Shown here: piece by piece, positions 10,001-18,291 of the stretch
Layout: each line of letters opens with the position of its first letter
Position numbering within the stretch: position 1 is the first letter of the stretch
Assembly (NCBI RefSeq): GCF_024171955.1
Contig: NZ_JAMTCS010000003.1
Coordinates: forward strand, 338,448-402,447
Direction: 5' to 3'
Origin: Promicromonospora thailandica
GTDB lineage: Bacteria; Actinomycetota; Actinomycetes; Actinomycetales; Cellulomonadaceae
Length of the DNA: 64,000 bases
Made by a program: the position numbers and the translations under genes
Notes under the pieces: model-generated
What the model saw: only the letters and a program-made list of their open reading frames with translations
What the model was told of the DNA's origin: nothing
The model's database searches: none

Positions 10001-10152
10001 GCACCGTGACGGTGGCCGTGCCGGTGTCGGGTGCGCGCACGGTCAGCCTCATCGAGGACGACGTCACGGACGGCGCCCTGCCGGTCGCCGACGCCGTCGC
10101 GGTCGACCTGGGCCCGTTCGAGGTGCGCACCCTGCGCTTCACGCGCGCCTGA
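7099..10152 (+). CDS. GH38 alpha-mannosidase
   Basis: 1017 aa, no signal peptide, so probably cytoplasmic. GH38 retaining Zn-dependent alpha-mannosidase. Predicted zinc ligands are H261 and D263 (GHAHIDSAWLWP), D373 (nucleophile, in VWLPDSFGYSPALP) and H582 (MQFHDILPGTS). The C-terminal third is beta-rich as in the family. GGGGAGG lies 9 nt before ATG 7099. A TAGCCT -10 candidate at 7055-7060 gives a short leader. It sits 5' of a sugar ABC importer and near GH92 and GH18 genes, suggesting it trims mannosides from imported N-glycan oligosaccharides. Some bacterial GH38 enzymes act on mannosylglycerate, but the neighbours favour glycans. Confidence 0.93.
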   Translation: MHDDITLTTGRATRVLTERIWPAVHGTSVPLEVEWHALPGEPIPPTEGLALAMEPYEVGTPWGPAWGTTWFRLTGTVPAEWAGRAIEAVLDLGFDSSMPGFQAEALVYRPDGTTVKSINPRNQYVPVAEQAAGGERVELFLEAASNPVLLGHDAFRQTQEGDVRTSSPRPLYTTRRLDLAIFEAEVHALALDVEVLLELQAELPAGPRRMRVLQALDDALDVLDLQRIPQTAAAARARLADVLASPADASAHEISAVGHAHIDSAWLWPVRETIRKVARTTSSMADLIDRTEDFVYGMSSAQQYAWVKEHRPEVWERIKEAVAKGRFLPLGGMWVESDTVMPSGEALARQFSQGQRFFEREFGLRTHGVWLPDSFGYSPALPQLVRRAGFDWFFTQKISWNQVNVFPHHTFWWEGIDGSRVLTHFPPMDTYNSQLSGEELARATRQFREARHATGSIAPVGWGDGGGGTTREMTGKAERLADLEGSAKVRWEHPDAFFERARAEIDAAGPGDSAVWVGELYLELHRATLTSQHKTKQGNRRNEQLLVEAEAWAAAASARTGTPYPYDELDDLWQQVLLMQFHDILPGTSVAWVHREAVERHAVVTAGAQQIIERSLRALAGEGDVPLRANPAAFAQAGVPALAVAPAQDPEASSSTLTELPGGGYELANDLVRITLDAAGHVTSAVDLATGRDAVAPGREANVLQLHQDFPNKWDAWDVDRFYRNSVTDLREAEKVSAAVEDGVAVVRVHRVFSSSSLDQVLTLAPGSRTLEVTMATDWHEAEKFLKVAFPLDVRAEHVAAETQFGFHKRVTHTNTSWEAAKFETSMHRWVLAEEPGFGVGLVNDSVYGYDVTREVSDGGVAPAAGSPDVTTTVRLSLLRAPRFPDPETDQGVQTHRYGLVVGVDVAGATEAGTTFGARPRELRGAAGVEPLVAVSGGVTLSAVKLADDRSGDLVVRVYEALGRRASGTVTVAVPVSGARTVSLIEDDVTDGALPVADAVAVDLGPFEVRTLRFTRA

Positions 10153-10227
10153 CGAGAGCACCGCACGTGTCGGACGTACGGGTCGCACCGGCGGCCCGTA
10201 CGTCCGGCACGTGGGTGGCGTCAGCTC

Positions 10228-10257
10228 TTGACACCCGTGCCGGAGCAGCGGGACTCT
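10228..10257 (+). promoter_or_regulatory. Promoter of the sugar ABC importer operon
   Basis: A consensus -35 TTGACA (10228-10233) is followed after 17-18 nt by a weak -10 (GACTCT, 10252-10257). The predicted start site falls next to the LacI-type operator at 10265-10278. Confidence 0.55.
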
Positions 10258-10264
10258 GGGCGCG

Positions 10265-10278
10265 CTAAAGCGCTTTAG
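10265..10278. promoter_or_regulatory. LacI-type operator (perfect 14-bp palindrome CTAAAGCGCTTTAG)
   Basis: A perfect palindrome with a central CG, the hallmark of LacI/GalR-family sites, placed at the predicted transcription start and 62 nt before the substrate-binding protein gene. An almost identical site is at 21718-21731 before the GH18 gene. The LacI gene in the same operon (13481-14527) is the obvious regulator. Confidence 0.8.
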
Positions 10279-10339
10279 TCGGCGCACGGCGACGACATCG
10301 ACCTCAGGCGCGACGAGGCTTCTGCTGGAAGGAACTGTC

Positions 10340-11632
10340 ATGAACTCACGGAGGTTCGGGGCCGCGGGCCTCGCCCTGGCCGTGCTGACCGTGCTGCCCC
10401 TGGGCGGCTGTGCGCTCGACGGCACGGGCGGCGGCGAGCAGACCGAGGCGGCGGACGCCTCGGGCGAGGTGACCGGCGAGGTCACGCTCCAGACCTGGGC
10501 GCTCAAGCCCAGCTTCACCGGCTACGTCGAGGGCGTCATCGACGCCTTCGAGAAGCAGTACCCGGGCACCACGGTGACCTGGCTCGACCAGCCCGGCGAC
10601 GGCTACTCCGAGAAGGTGCTCGCGCAGGCCGCGGCTGGCGAGCTGCCCGACGTGACGAACCTGCCCCCGGACTTCGCGCTCTCGCTGGCGCGCGAGGGCC
10701 TGCTCACCGACCTCTCGACCGTCGACGACACACTGGCGGACACCTACGTGGCCGGCGCGCTCGACGCGTACCGCTACGGCGGCATCGAGGGCACGTACGG
10801 CTACCCCTGGTACCTCACCACGGACCTGAACTACTGGAACACCGAGATGCTCGAGGAGGCGGGCCTGGACCCCGCCCGCCTGCCCACCACGCTCGACGAG
10901 CTCGTCGCCCAGGCGCAGACCATGAAGGACGCGACCGGCGAGTACCTGATGAGCCGCAAGCCCGGCCTGGGCGACTTCGCCGCGGCGGGCCTGCCGGTGC
11001 TGTCGGACGACGGCACGCAGTTCACGTTCGACACGCCCGAGGCAGCGGCGATCCTGGACGTGTACCGCGACGCGTACGCCGACGGCCTGCTGCCGGACGA
11101 CGTGCTCACCGACGCCTACCTGGGCAACAGCCAGCTCTTCACCGAGGGCAAGGTGGCGTGGACCACCGGTGGCGGCAACTTCATCGACAGCGTGCTGGAG
11201 AACAACCCCTCGCTGGAGGGCAAGATCACGTCCTCGCCGTACATCGGCGCCACGCCGCTGTACGTGCAGGGCGTGTCCGTCTCCCACGGGTCGGACAACC
11301 CGGCCACGGCGCTCGCGCTGGCGCAGTTCCTGACGAACGCCGCCAACCAGGAGGAGTTCGCCGAGCAGGTGCCCGGCATCTTCCCGTCCACCACGTCCTC
11401 GCAGGAGAACCCGGAGCTGGCCGAGAGCGACGGCACCCCGCAGGGCGCGGCCAAGCAGATCGCGTTCGGCAACCTGACCACGGCGCGGGTGCTGCAGCCC
11501 GTCGAGGTCACCGAGGCGATGGTGACCATCGTGAACCAGCAGTTCGCGGCGGCGATCGCGGGGGACAAGACCTCCGCGGAGGCCCTCGAGGCGGCGGTCG
11601 ACGAGTGCAACAAGCTGCTCGCCGACCAATGA
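10340..11632 (+). CDS. Sugar ABC transporter substrate-binding lipoprotein
   Basis: 430 aa extracellular solute-binding protein of the carbohydrate family 1 type. Lipobox LGGC (Cys24) follows a hydrophobic signal (LALAVLTVLPLGG). The mature part has typical features: VTLQTWALKPSFTGYVEGVIDAFEKQYPGTTVTW, then YGYPWYLTTDLNYWNTEMLEEAGLDP. GGAAGGAA precedes the ATG. Its stop overlaps the first permease start (ATGA). The ligand is unknown; the flanking mannosidases suggest a mannose-containing oligosaccharide. No ATPase gene is in the operon, so a shared MsiK-type ATPase encoded elsewhere is likely (family knowledge). Confidence 0.93.
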   Translation: MNSRRFGAAGLALAVLTVLPLGGCALDGTGGGEQTEAADASGEVTGEVTLQTWALKPSFTGYVEGVIDAFEKQYPGTTVTWLDQPGDGYSEKVLAQAAAGELPDVTNLPPDFALSLAREGLLTDLSTVDDTLADTYVAGALDAYRYGGIEGTYGYPWYLTTDLNYWNTEMLEEAGLDPARLPTTLDELVAQAQTMKDATGEYLMSRKPGLGDFAAAGLPVLSDDGTQFTFDTPEAAAILDVYRDAYADGLLPDDVLTDAYLGNSQLFTEGKVAWTTGGGNFIDSVLENNPSLEGKITSSPYIGATPLYVQGVSVSHGSDNPATALALAQFLTNAANQEEFAEQVPGIFPSTTSSQENPELAESDGTPQGAAKQIAFGNLTTARVLQPVEVTEAMVTIVNQQFAAAIAGDKTSAEALEAAVDECNKLLADQ

Positions 11633-12612
11633 CCCGCCCAGCGACCCGCCCAGCGGAACGGACGTCGTCGCGGACGCCGTCCCGCGGGGCCCGGACCCTC
11701 CTGGTCCGGGCCCTGCCCGCGGCCGGCCCGGGCCACGCGGCCCGCACCCACGCGTGGTTCACGCCGTGGCTGCTGGTCGCGCCGGCGCTCGTGTTCCTGC
11801 TCGCCTTCAACCTCTGGCCGACGGCGAACGTCGTGTTCCTCGCGTTCACGAACGTGCGGGTGCTGTCGGGTGGCGAGCTGGTGGGCCTGGAGAACTTCGA
11901 GCGCATGCTCACCGACGAGCAGCTGGCCACGGCGCTGGTCAACTCGATCGTCTACATGCTCGTGTGCGTGCCGTTCCTGCTCCTGGTGCCGCTGGGGCTG
12001 GCGGTGCTCGTGGAGAAGAAGCTGCCCGGCATCGCGTTCTTCCGCACCGCGTTCTACACGCCCGTGGTGGCCTCGGCGGTCGTGGTGGCCCTGATCTGGG
12101 GCTGGCTGCTCGACGACCGGGGCGTCATCAACGCCATGGCGCTGCGGCTCGGGTTCGTCACGGAGGCGATCCCGTTCCTCACCGACCGCTGGCTCGTCAT
12201 CTTCAGCGCCATCAGCCTGACGATCTGGAAGGGGCTGGGCTACTACATGGTCATCTACCTGTCGGCCCTCGGGGGCGTGCCGCGCGAGCTGCACGAGGCC
12301 GCCGCCGTCGACGGCGCGGGCGCGCTGCGCCGGTTCTGGTCGGTCACCGTGCCGGGCGTGCGCAACACCATGCTGCTGGTGTCGGTGATGATCACCGTGT
12401 CCGCGCTGCGCGTGTTCGCCGAGCTCTACGTGCTCACGGACGGGACGGGCGGGGTCGGGGGCGCCGACGTGTCCGTGGTCATGCTCATCCAGATGTACGC
12501 GCGCGGGTTCAGCGGCAACCTCGGGTACGCCTCGGCGCTCTCGCTGCTGCTGTTCGTCGTCACGCTCGCGCCGCTGCTCCTCATCGCGCGGATCAACCGG
12601 GGGCGGGGCTGA
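11629..12612 (+). CDS. Sugar ABC transporter permease (MalF-type)
   Basis: 327 aa integral membrane protein with about six membrane segments, starting at WFTPWLLVAPALVFLLAFNLWP. The EAA loop that contacts the ATPase is visible (LHEAAAVDGAGALRRFWSVTVP). A ~40-residue Arg/Pro-rich cytoplasmic N-terminus precedes the first segment. ATGA overlap with the binding-protein gene and a 1-nt overlap (TGATG) with the second permease show tight coupling. Confidence 0.93.
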   Translation: MTRPATRPAERTSSRTPSRGARTLLVRALPAAGPGHAARTHAWFTPWLLVAPALVFLLAFNLWPTANVVFLAFTNVRVLSGGELVGLENFERMLTDEQLATALVNSIVYMLVCVPFLLLVPLGLAVLVEKKLPGIAFFRTAFYTPVVASAVVVALIWGWLLDDRGVINAMALRLGFVTEAIPFLTDRWLVIFSAISLTIWKGLGYYMVIYLSALGGVPRELHEAAAVDGAGALRRFWSVTVPGVRNTMLLVSVMITVSALRVFAELYVLTDGTGGVGGADVSVVMLIQMYARGFSGNLGYASALSLLLFVVTLAPLLLIARINRGRG

Positions 12613-13484
12613 TGGGCGCCCGGGTCGTCACCGCCCGCACCGGCGCGCGCGGCTTCTCGACGCCGTCGCCCCGCGAGGTCGTGCTGCGGTACCTGCTCCT
12701 GGTGGTGGCGCTGTTCGTGACGGTCGGCCCCTTCCTGTGGCAGCTGTCGACGTCGCTCAAGGGCGCGGGGGAGGACGTCTACACCTCGACGCCGAGCTTC
12801 GTGCCGAGCGAGCCCACCCTGGACAACTACGCCCGGGCGTTCGAGGCCGTGCCGATCCTGGGGTTCGCCGGCAACTCGCTGGTGGTGGCGGGCATCGTGG
12901 TGGTGGGCAACATCGTGGGCGCCACCCTGGCCGGGTACGCGCTGGCGCGGCTGCGGTTCCGCGGGGCGCGGCTCGTGCTCGGGGCCATCCTGTTCACCAT
13001 GCTGCTGCCCGGCGAGGCGACGATCGTGGCGCAGTACCTGACCATCCGGCAGCTCGGCCTCGCCGACACGCTGCTCGGCGTCGCGCTGCCCGGTGCCGTC
13101 GGCATGCTCAACGTGCTGCTCATGCGCACGGCGTTCGTCGCCGTGCCCAAGGAGCTGGACGAGGCCGCGATCGTGGACGGCGCGAACGCCTGGCAGCGGC
13201 TGTGGCACGTGGGCGTGCCCAACGTGCTGGGCATGCTGGCGGTCGTGGCGATCTTCGCGTTCATCGGCGCGTGGGACGACTTCCTGTGGCCGCTCATCGT
13301 GCTCACCACGCCGGAGAAGTTCACGCTCACCGTGGGCCTGGAGTACCTGTCCGGGACGTTCACGAACAACCCGCGCGTCGTGGCGGCGGGCACCATGATC
13401 GCGTTCGTCCCGATCGTGGTCTTCTTCGCGGCCCTGCAGCGGTACTTCTTCCGCGGGGTCGACGAGGGGGCGATCAAGGGGTGA
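12612..13484 (+). CDS. Sugar ABC transporter permease (MalG-type)
   Basis: 290 aa, about six membrane segments. The first is YLLLVVALFVTVGPFLWQLSTSLK. The EAA loop is LDEAAIVDGANAWQRLWHVGVPN. It ends with FFRGVDEGAIKG, typical of MalG-like permeases. It pairs with the preceding permease to form the channel of a carbohydrate uptake importer. Its stop overlaps the GTG start of the LacI regulator. Confidence 0.93.
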   Translation: MGARVVTARTGARGFSTPSPREVVLRYLLLVVALFVTVGPFLWQLSTSLKGAGEDVYTSTPSFVPSEPTLDNYARAFEAVPILGFAGNSLVVAGIVVVGNIVGATLAGYALARLRFRGARLVLGAILFTMLLPGEATIVAQYLTIRQLGLADTLLGVALPGAVGMLNVLLMRTAFVAVPKELDEAAIVDGANAWQRLWHVGVPNVLGMLAVVAIFAFIGAWDDFLWPLIVLTTPEKFTLTVGLEYLSGTFTNNPRVVAAGTMIAFVPIVVFFAALQRYFFRGVDEGAIKG

Positions 13485-14527
13485 CCACAGCACGCCGTCC
13501 GGGCCGCAGGCCCACCATCGCCGACATCGCCGCCCGCGCGGGCGTGTCCCCGACGGCGGTCTCGTTCGCGCTCAACGACCGGCCGGGCATCAGCGACGCC
13601 ACCCGGGCGCGGATCCTGGCGGCCGTCGCCGAGCTGGGCTGGCGGCCCAACGTCGCCGCCCGCGCGCTCGGCGGGCGGCGCGCCGACACGATCGGGCTCG
13701 TCGTGGCCCGCCCGGCCCGGACGCTCGGGGTCGAGCCGTTCTTCGCCCAGCTCGTCTCGGGCCTGCAGGCGCGCCTGTCGGCCGACCTCGTCGCGCTCCA
13801 GCTCCTCGTGGTGGAGGACACCGCCGCCGAGCTCGACGTGTACCGGCGGTGGACGGCCGAGCGGCGCACCGACGGCGTCGTCGTGCTCGACCTGGAGCAG
13901 GACGACCCGCGCCCCGACGCCCTGGTCGAGATGGGCCTGCCCGCCGTGCTGGTGGGCGGCGACGGCGCGCCCGGGCCCGTGCCCGCGGTGTTCGCCGACG
14001 ACCACGCCGCGATGACGGCGCTCGCCGAGCACCTCGCCGGGCTCGGCCACGTGCGCGTGGGTCACGTGGGCGGCATCTCCGCCTACGTGCACTCCGCACG
14101 CCGCGTGGCCGCCCTGCACGACGCCGGGGCGCGCCTCGGCCTGGACATCACCACCGTGCCGACGGACTTCTCGCAGGACGAGGCCGCGGCAGCGACACGG
14201 GCGCTCCTCGCCCACGACGAAAGGCCCACTGCCATCGTGTACGACTCCGACGTGGCCGCGCTCGCGGGCGTCACCGTGCTGGCCGAGGCCGGCCTCGGTG
14301 TGCCCGGGGACGTCTCGGTCGCCTCCTTCGACGACTCCGAGCTGGTGCGCCTCGCGCACCCGCCGCTGACCGCCATGACCCGCGACACGTTCGAGCTCGG
14401 CGAGCTCGTGGCGCGGACCGTGCTGTCGGTGGTGCGCGGCCAGGCGGTGGCCGACGTCGTCACCGCGCCCACGCCCGCCCTCACGGTGCGCGGCAGCACG
14501 GGTGCGGTCCCGGGGGTGGCGGCATGA
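13481..14527 (+). CDS. LacI-family transcriptional regulator of the mannoside/glycan locus
   Basis: 348 aa. The N-terminal LacI helix-turn-helix and hinge are clear (TIADIAARAGVSPTAVSFALN, then RPNVAARALGG). The C-terminal part is a periplasmic-binding-protein-like effector domain, ending with the usual DVSVASFDDSELVRLAHPPLT segment. The GTG start overlaps the permease stop (GTGA), and the stop overlaps the GH92 start (ATGA), so it is embedded in the operon it probably controls. The palindromes CTAAAGCGCTTTAG (10265) and CTAAACCGCTTTAG (21718) are the candidate sites. The inducer is not known; a mannose oligosaccharide is inferred. Confidence 0.92.
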   Translation: MTTARRPGRRPTIADIAARAGVSPTAVSFALNDRPGISDATRARILAAVAELGWRPNVAARALGGRRADTIGLVVARPARTLGVEPFFAQLVSGLQARLSADLVALQLLVVEDTAAELDVYRRWTAERRTDGVVVLDLEQDDPRPDALVEMGLPAVLVGGDGAPGPVPAVFADDHAAMTALAEHLAGLGHVRVGHVGGISAYVHSARRVAALHDAGARLGLDITTVPTDFSQDEAAAATRALLAHDERPTAIVYDSDVAALAGVTVLAEAGLGVPGDVSVASFDDSELVRLAHPPLTAMTRDTFELGELVARTVLSVVRGQAVADVVTAPTPALTVRGSTGAVPGVAA

Positions 14528-17500
14528 CCGGCCCGGCGCACGTCCCCGCCGGCCGGCCCGGCGTCGGCCTGACCGGCGAGCACGCGCGGCTCGTCGAGCA
14601 CGACGGCCCCGGCCGCACGGTGGTGCTCGACGGCCTCGACGTGCCCCTGGAGGCGGGCCTCACCCTGCGCTGGGCGCTGCTGCCCGTGCTCGACGCCGAC
14701 CTCACCTACCGCTCCACGCACGTCGCCGTCGACCTGCTGCTCGACGACGGCTCCTGGCTCACCGAGACCGGGCCGGGCCGTGCGCTGACCGACCAGCACG
14801 GCATGCCCGCCACCGCGCAGGGCCAGGGCGCGGCCCGCATCCTCGTCGCCGACCACTGGAACGTGGTGCGCGTCGACCTCGACGCCGCCGCCGAGGGCCT
14901 GCCCGGCCGCCGCGTGCGCGCCGCGGCCGTCGTCACCGCGCCGCCGGACGGCGGGCGCACCGAGGTCTGGTTCGACGACGTGACCGTGGCCCTCCGGCAG
15001 CCGCGCGCCGGCACGGGGCGCACCGACCTGGTGGACACCCGGCGCGGCACGCACTCCTCCGGCGCCTACTCGCGCGGCAACAACGTGCCCGCCGCCGCCG
15101 TGCCCAACGGCTTCACGCTCTGGGTGCCGCTCACCGACGCCGCGACCGAGCGCTGGATGTACTCGTGGGCCGCGCACAACGGCCCGGGCAACCGGCCGCG
15201 CCTGCAGGGCGTCGGCATCTCGCACGTGCCGAGCCCCTGGATGGGCGACCGCGACCAGCTCGCGTTCCACCTCGTCCCCGCACGGGACGGCGTCGAGGTA
15301 CCCGACGCGGGCCTGGCGGCCCGCTCGCTCGCCTTCTCGCACGACGCCGAGACCGCCCGCCCGCACCGCTACGACGTCGACCTGGACGGCGGCGCGCGCG
15401 TGGCCGTCGCGGCGTCCGACCACGGCGGCGTGCTGCGGTTCACCTTCCCACCGGGCGCCGCCACGGGGCACCTCGTGGTCGACGCCGTGAGCGACGCCGG
15501 GGCCGACGGCGCCCCCGTCGAGGTCACCGTGCACGACGACGGCACCCTCACCGGCTGGAGCGACCACGGCAGCACCCTGTCGGTGGGCCGCAGCCGCATG
15601 TACGTCGTGGGCCGCATCTCCCGGTCCGTGCTCCGCACCGGGCGGGCCGCCGGCCGCGACCACGCCACCTACGCGACGGTCGCGCTCGATCCGGCGGCGG
15701 GGGAGGCGGGCCGCACGGTCGAGGTGCGCGTGGCGACGTCGTACATCAGCGAGGACCTCGCCTGGCGCGCGCTCGGGCGCGAGGTGTCCGGCACCTTCGA
15801 GGAGGTGGCCGAGCGCACGCGAGCCCTCTGGGAGGAGCGGCTCGGCGTGCTCGACGTCGCGGGCGCCACCGACGAGCAGCTCGTCACCCTGTACTCCAAC
15901 CTGTACCGGCTCAACCTCTATCCCTCCTCCTACACGGAGACCGACGCCGACGGCGCGCCCGTGCACGCCTCGCCCGTGCTCGACGGCGCCCCCGTGCGCC
16001 CCGGCGAGATGTACGTCAACCACGGGTTCTGGGACACCTACCGCACCTGCTGGCCCGCCTACGCCCTGCTGTACCCCGAGGTCGCCGCACGGCTCGCGGA
16101 CGGGTTCGTGCAGCAGTACCGCGAGGGCGGCTGGGTGGCCCGGTGGTCGTCACCGGGGTACGCCGACCTCATGACCGGCACCTCGTCCGACGTCGCCTTC
16201 GCCGACCTCTACCTGCGCGACGTCCCCCTGCCCGACCCCCTGGCCACCTACGACGCCGGCCTGCGCAACGCCACCGCCCTGCCGGGGCTGCCCGGGGTGG
16301 GCCGCAAGGGCCAGGCCTTCGCGCTCACCCGCGGCTGGGTGCCGCGCGACGTCGAGGAGTCGGTGTCGTGGGGCCTGGAGGGCTACATCAACGACGCGGG
16401 GCTGGCGCGCATGGCGCGGGCGCTCGCCGACGCGCCGTCGACCCCGGACGAGCGCCGCCGCGCGCTGCGCGACGAGGCCGCCTACCTGCACCAGAGCTCG
16501 CTCGGCTACGTGCACCTGTTCGACGCCGGCACGGGCTTCTTCCGCGGCCGCGGGCGGGACGGCGCCTTCGCGCCCGGCCCGTTCGACCCCGACGCGTGGG
16601 GCGGCGACTACACCGAGTCCGACGCGTGGAACTTCCTGTTCCACCCCGTGCACGACGGCGCGGGCCTCGCGGCGCTGCACCGCGGGCCCGCGGGCCTGGA
16701 GGCGCTGCTGGAGCGGTTCTTCGCGACGCCCGAGCGTGCCGACAAGCCCGGCTCCTACGGGCAGCCGATCCACGAGATGGTCGAGGCGCGCGACGTGCGG
16801 CTCGGGCAGCTCGGGCAGTCCAACCAGGTCTCGCACCACATCCCCTACGTGTGGTTGTTCGCGGGGCGGCCGGACCGTACGCAGGAGACCGTGCGCGAGA
16901 TCCTGGCGCGGCTGTGGACCGGCAGCGAGATCGGCCAGGGGTACCACGGCGACGAGGACAACGGCGAGATGTCCGCCTGGTACGTGCTCTCCGCGCTGGG
17001 GCTGTACCCGCTGGAGATCGGCTCGTCGCGGTGGGCCGTGGGCTCGCCGCTGTTCGAGCGCGCCGTGGTGCACCGGCCCGGCGGCGACCTCGTCGTCGAG
17101 GCGCCGGACGCGGCGCGGCGCTGGTACGTGGCGGGGCTCTGTCTGGTCGACGGCGCCGGGGCCGAGCGGGCGGTCGAGGTGCCGTCCGTGGAGCACGGCG
17201 ACCTGACCGGGGGAGCGACGCTGCGGTTCGCGCTGTCGGCGACGCCGGCCGGCTGGGGTGCGGCGGGCGGCTCGCCGCGACCGTCCGACGGCCCCTGGGG
17301 CCGGGCGGCGGGCACCTGGCGCGGCGCGGACGGGCCCCTGCAGGAGCTCACGGACGGCGACCTGACGACGCCCGCTCAGGTGTCGGGCGCGCTCGAGTGG
17401 CGTCCGGCGGACGCCGGATCGGGCGGGGCGCTCGTCGGCTACACGCTGACCTCGGCGGGCGCCGGTGCGCCGCCGTCGGCCTGGCGCCTGGTCGCCGACG

Positions 17501-17658
17501 ACGGGCGGGTGCTGGACGAGCGCTCCGGGGAGCGGTGGCCCTGGCCGGGCCAGCTGCGCCCCTTCGTGCTCGACGAGCCCGTGCCGCTGACGGGCCTGCG
17601 CCTGGAGCTCGCGGACGGCGGCACCCTGACCCAGATCGAGCTCCTGACCCGCCCCTGA
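14524..17658 (+). CDS. GH92 alpha-mannosidase
   Basis: 1044 aa, no clear signal peptide. Calcium-dependent inverting exo-alpha-mannosidase family acting on 1,2-, 1,3-, 1,4- or 1,6-mannosides. Hallmarks: MYVNHGFWDTYRTCWP (H500-D504), DLMTGTSSDVAFADLY, and the catalytic region GDEDNGEMSAWYVLSALGLYP (D810-E811-D812). The N-terminal ~250 residues and C-terminal ~170 residues are beta-rich; the C-terminal part may be a discoidin-like carbohydrate-binding module. ATGA overlap with the LacI gene places it last in the importer operon. Together with GH38 it suggests stepwise demannosylation of imported oligosaccharides. Confidence 0.92.
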   Translation: MTGPAHVPAGRPGVGLTGEHARLVEHDGPGRTVVLDGLDVPLEAGLTLRWALLPVLDADLTYRSTHVAVDLLLDDGSWLTETGPGRALTDQHGMPATAQGQGAARILVADHWNVVRVDLDAAAEGLPGRRVRAAAVVTAPPDGGRTEVWFDDVTVALRQPRAGTGRTDLVDTRRGTHSSGAYSRGNNVPAAAVPNGFTLWVPLTDAATERWMYSWAAHNGPGNRPRLQGVGISHVPSPWMGDRDQLAFHLVPARDGVEVPDAGLAARSLAFSHDAETARPHRYDVDLDGGARVAVAASDHGGVLRFTFPPGAATGHLVVDAVSDAGADGAPVEVTVHDDGTLTGWSDHGSTLSVGRSRMYVVGRISRSVLRTGRAAGRDHATYATVALDPAAGEAGRTVEVRVATSYISEDLAWRALGREVSGTFEEVAERTRALWEERLGVLDVAGATDEQLVTLYSNLYRLNLYPSSYTETDADGAPVHASPVLDGAPVRPGEMYVNHGFWDTYRTCWPAYALLYPEVAARLADGFVQQYREGGWVARWSSPGYADLMTGTSSDVAFADLYLRDVPLPDPLATYDAGLRNATALPGLPGVGRKGQAFALTRGWVPRDVEESVSWGLEGYINDAGLARMARALADAPSTPDERRRALRDEAAYLHQSSLGYVHLFDAGTGFFRGRGRDGAFAPGPFDPDAWGGDYTESDAWNFLFHPVHDGAGLAALHRGPAGLEALLERFFATPERADKPGSYGQPIHEMVEARDVRLGQLGQSNQVSHHIPYVWLFAGRPDRTQETVREILARLWTGSEIGQGYHGDEDNGEMSAWYVLSALGLYPLEIGSSRWAVGSPLFERAVVHRPGGDLVVEAPDAARRWYVAGLCLVDGAGAERAVEVPSVEHGDLTGGATLRFALSATPAGWGAAGGSPRPSDGPWGRAAGTWRGADGPLQELTDGDLTTPAQVSGALEWRPADAGSGGALVGYTLTSAGAGAPPSAWRLVADDGRVLDERSGERWPWPGQLRPFVLDEPVPLTGLRLELADGGTLTQIELLTRP

Positions 17659-17669
17659 CGCACCACCCC

Positions 17670-17708
17670 CCACCCCCGCACCCCACCGGCACCGGGGTGC
17701 GGGGGTGG
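17670..17708 (+). terminator. Terminator hairpin after GH92
   Basis: A perfect 15-bp stem (arms 17670-17684 and 17694-17708, CCACCCCCGCACCCC and its complement) with a 9-nt loop, 11 nt after the GH92 stop. No U-tract. Confidence 0.7.
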
Positions 17709-17737
17709 TCCGGCATGTGAGAAGTTTCCGGCGAGCG

Positions 17738-17766
17738 TTGACGACGGGCAGGTCTCTTCGTATCTT
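17738..17766 (+). promoter_or_regulatory. Promoter upstream of the SAM-IV riboswitch
   Basis: -35 TTGACG (17738-17743), 17-nt spacer, -10 TATCTT (17761-17766). The predicted start near 17773 gives a ~205-nt leader containing the riboswitch before the first ORF. Confidence 0.7.
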
Positions 17767-17824
17767 CTTCGCCATCGAGACAGATCCATTATTCCGATCG
17801 GACTGATAGGAAAAGTGGATCCGT

Positions 17825-17915
17825 CCCGGCAAGGTCATGAGCTCCGACGCCAAGCCCCGGCTGGTCGGACGGCAACCCCCCGCGCGGGTGGGTGCCCCGG
17901 GTGAGGACCAGGCCC
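17825..17915 (+). promoter_or_regulatory. SAM-IV-type riboswitch
   Basis: The sequence contains the SAM-IV/SAM-I family core in order: GGTCATGAG (17833-17841), a stem TCCGAC/GTCGGA enclosing CCAAGCCCCGGCT, CGGCAACCCCC, GGGTGCCCCGGGTGAGGACC. The outer helix P1 pairs GGTC (17833-17836) with GACC (17906-17909). This matches the actinobacterial SAM-IV consensus as I remember it. It lies 70 nt before a Cys-containing leader ORF and upstream of a flavin monooxygenase gene, so downstream expression should fall when S-adenosylmethionine is plentiful. A covariance-model search would confirm the class. Confidence 0.8.
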
Positions 17916-17979
17916 GTCGCCGACCGGCGGCGGACAACACGCGTCGCTCGCCGCAGGCGAGCAGGTGAGGAGAACGACG

Positions 17980-18105
17980 ATGACCCGGAGCACCGCCCCC
18001 GCCGTCCACGTGTCCCTGCCGCCCACCGCCTCCGTCCGGCCCTGCGCCGGCCCGCACGAGGACACCCCGCACGAGGCCATGTCGTGTCGCCGGTCGTGTC
18101 GCTGA
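17980..18105 (+). CDS. Short Cys-containing leader peptide
   Basis: 41-codon ORF beginning MTRSTAPAVHVSLPP and ending MSCRRSCR, preceded by GAGGAG at an 8-9 nt spacing. Three Cys codons occur, two of them close to the stop. It lies between the SAM-IV riboswitch and the monooxygenase gene. Cys-rich short ORFs acting as cysteine-responsive attenuators are known upstream of sulfur genes in mycobacteria; the same role here is inference. No ordinary protein function is expected. Confidence 0.55.
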   Translation: MTRSTAPAVHVSLPPTASVRPCAGPHEDTPHEAMSCRRSCR

Positions 18106-18291
18106 CCGCCGCGACCTCGGTCCGCTGACCGCGCCCGGTCCGGCCGACCCAGCCCCCACACGTCCTCCGACGTCTCTCGCCTGCCCTCCGGTAGCCCCCC
18201 GCCCCGGTGCACCCGCCGTCGCGCGCCCTCCCGCGCCGCCGGCAGGGCGCCGTGGACGGTCGCGCAGCCGCAGCCCGAACGGAGCCCCGCC

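Noticed and set aside
7069..10518. Very long open frame (1149 codons) on the minus strand opposite GH38
   Set aside because: It is Arg/His/Gly/Val-rich, spans several plus-strand features and a promoter, and has no domain. Typical antisense frame in high-GC DNA. The same applies to other long opposite-strand frames, for example over pheT, GH92 and GH15.
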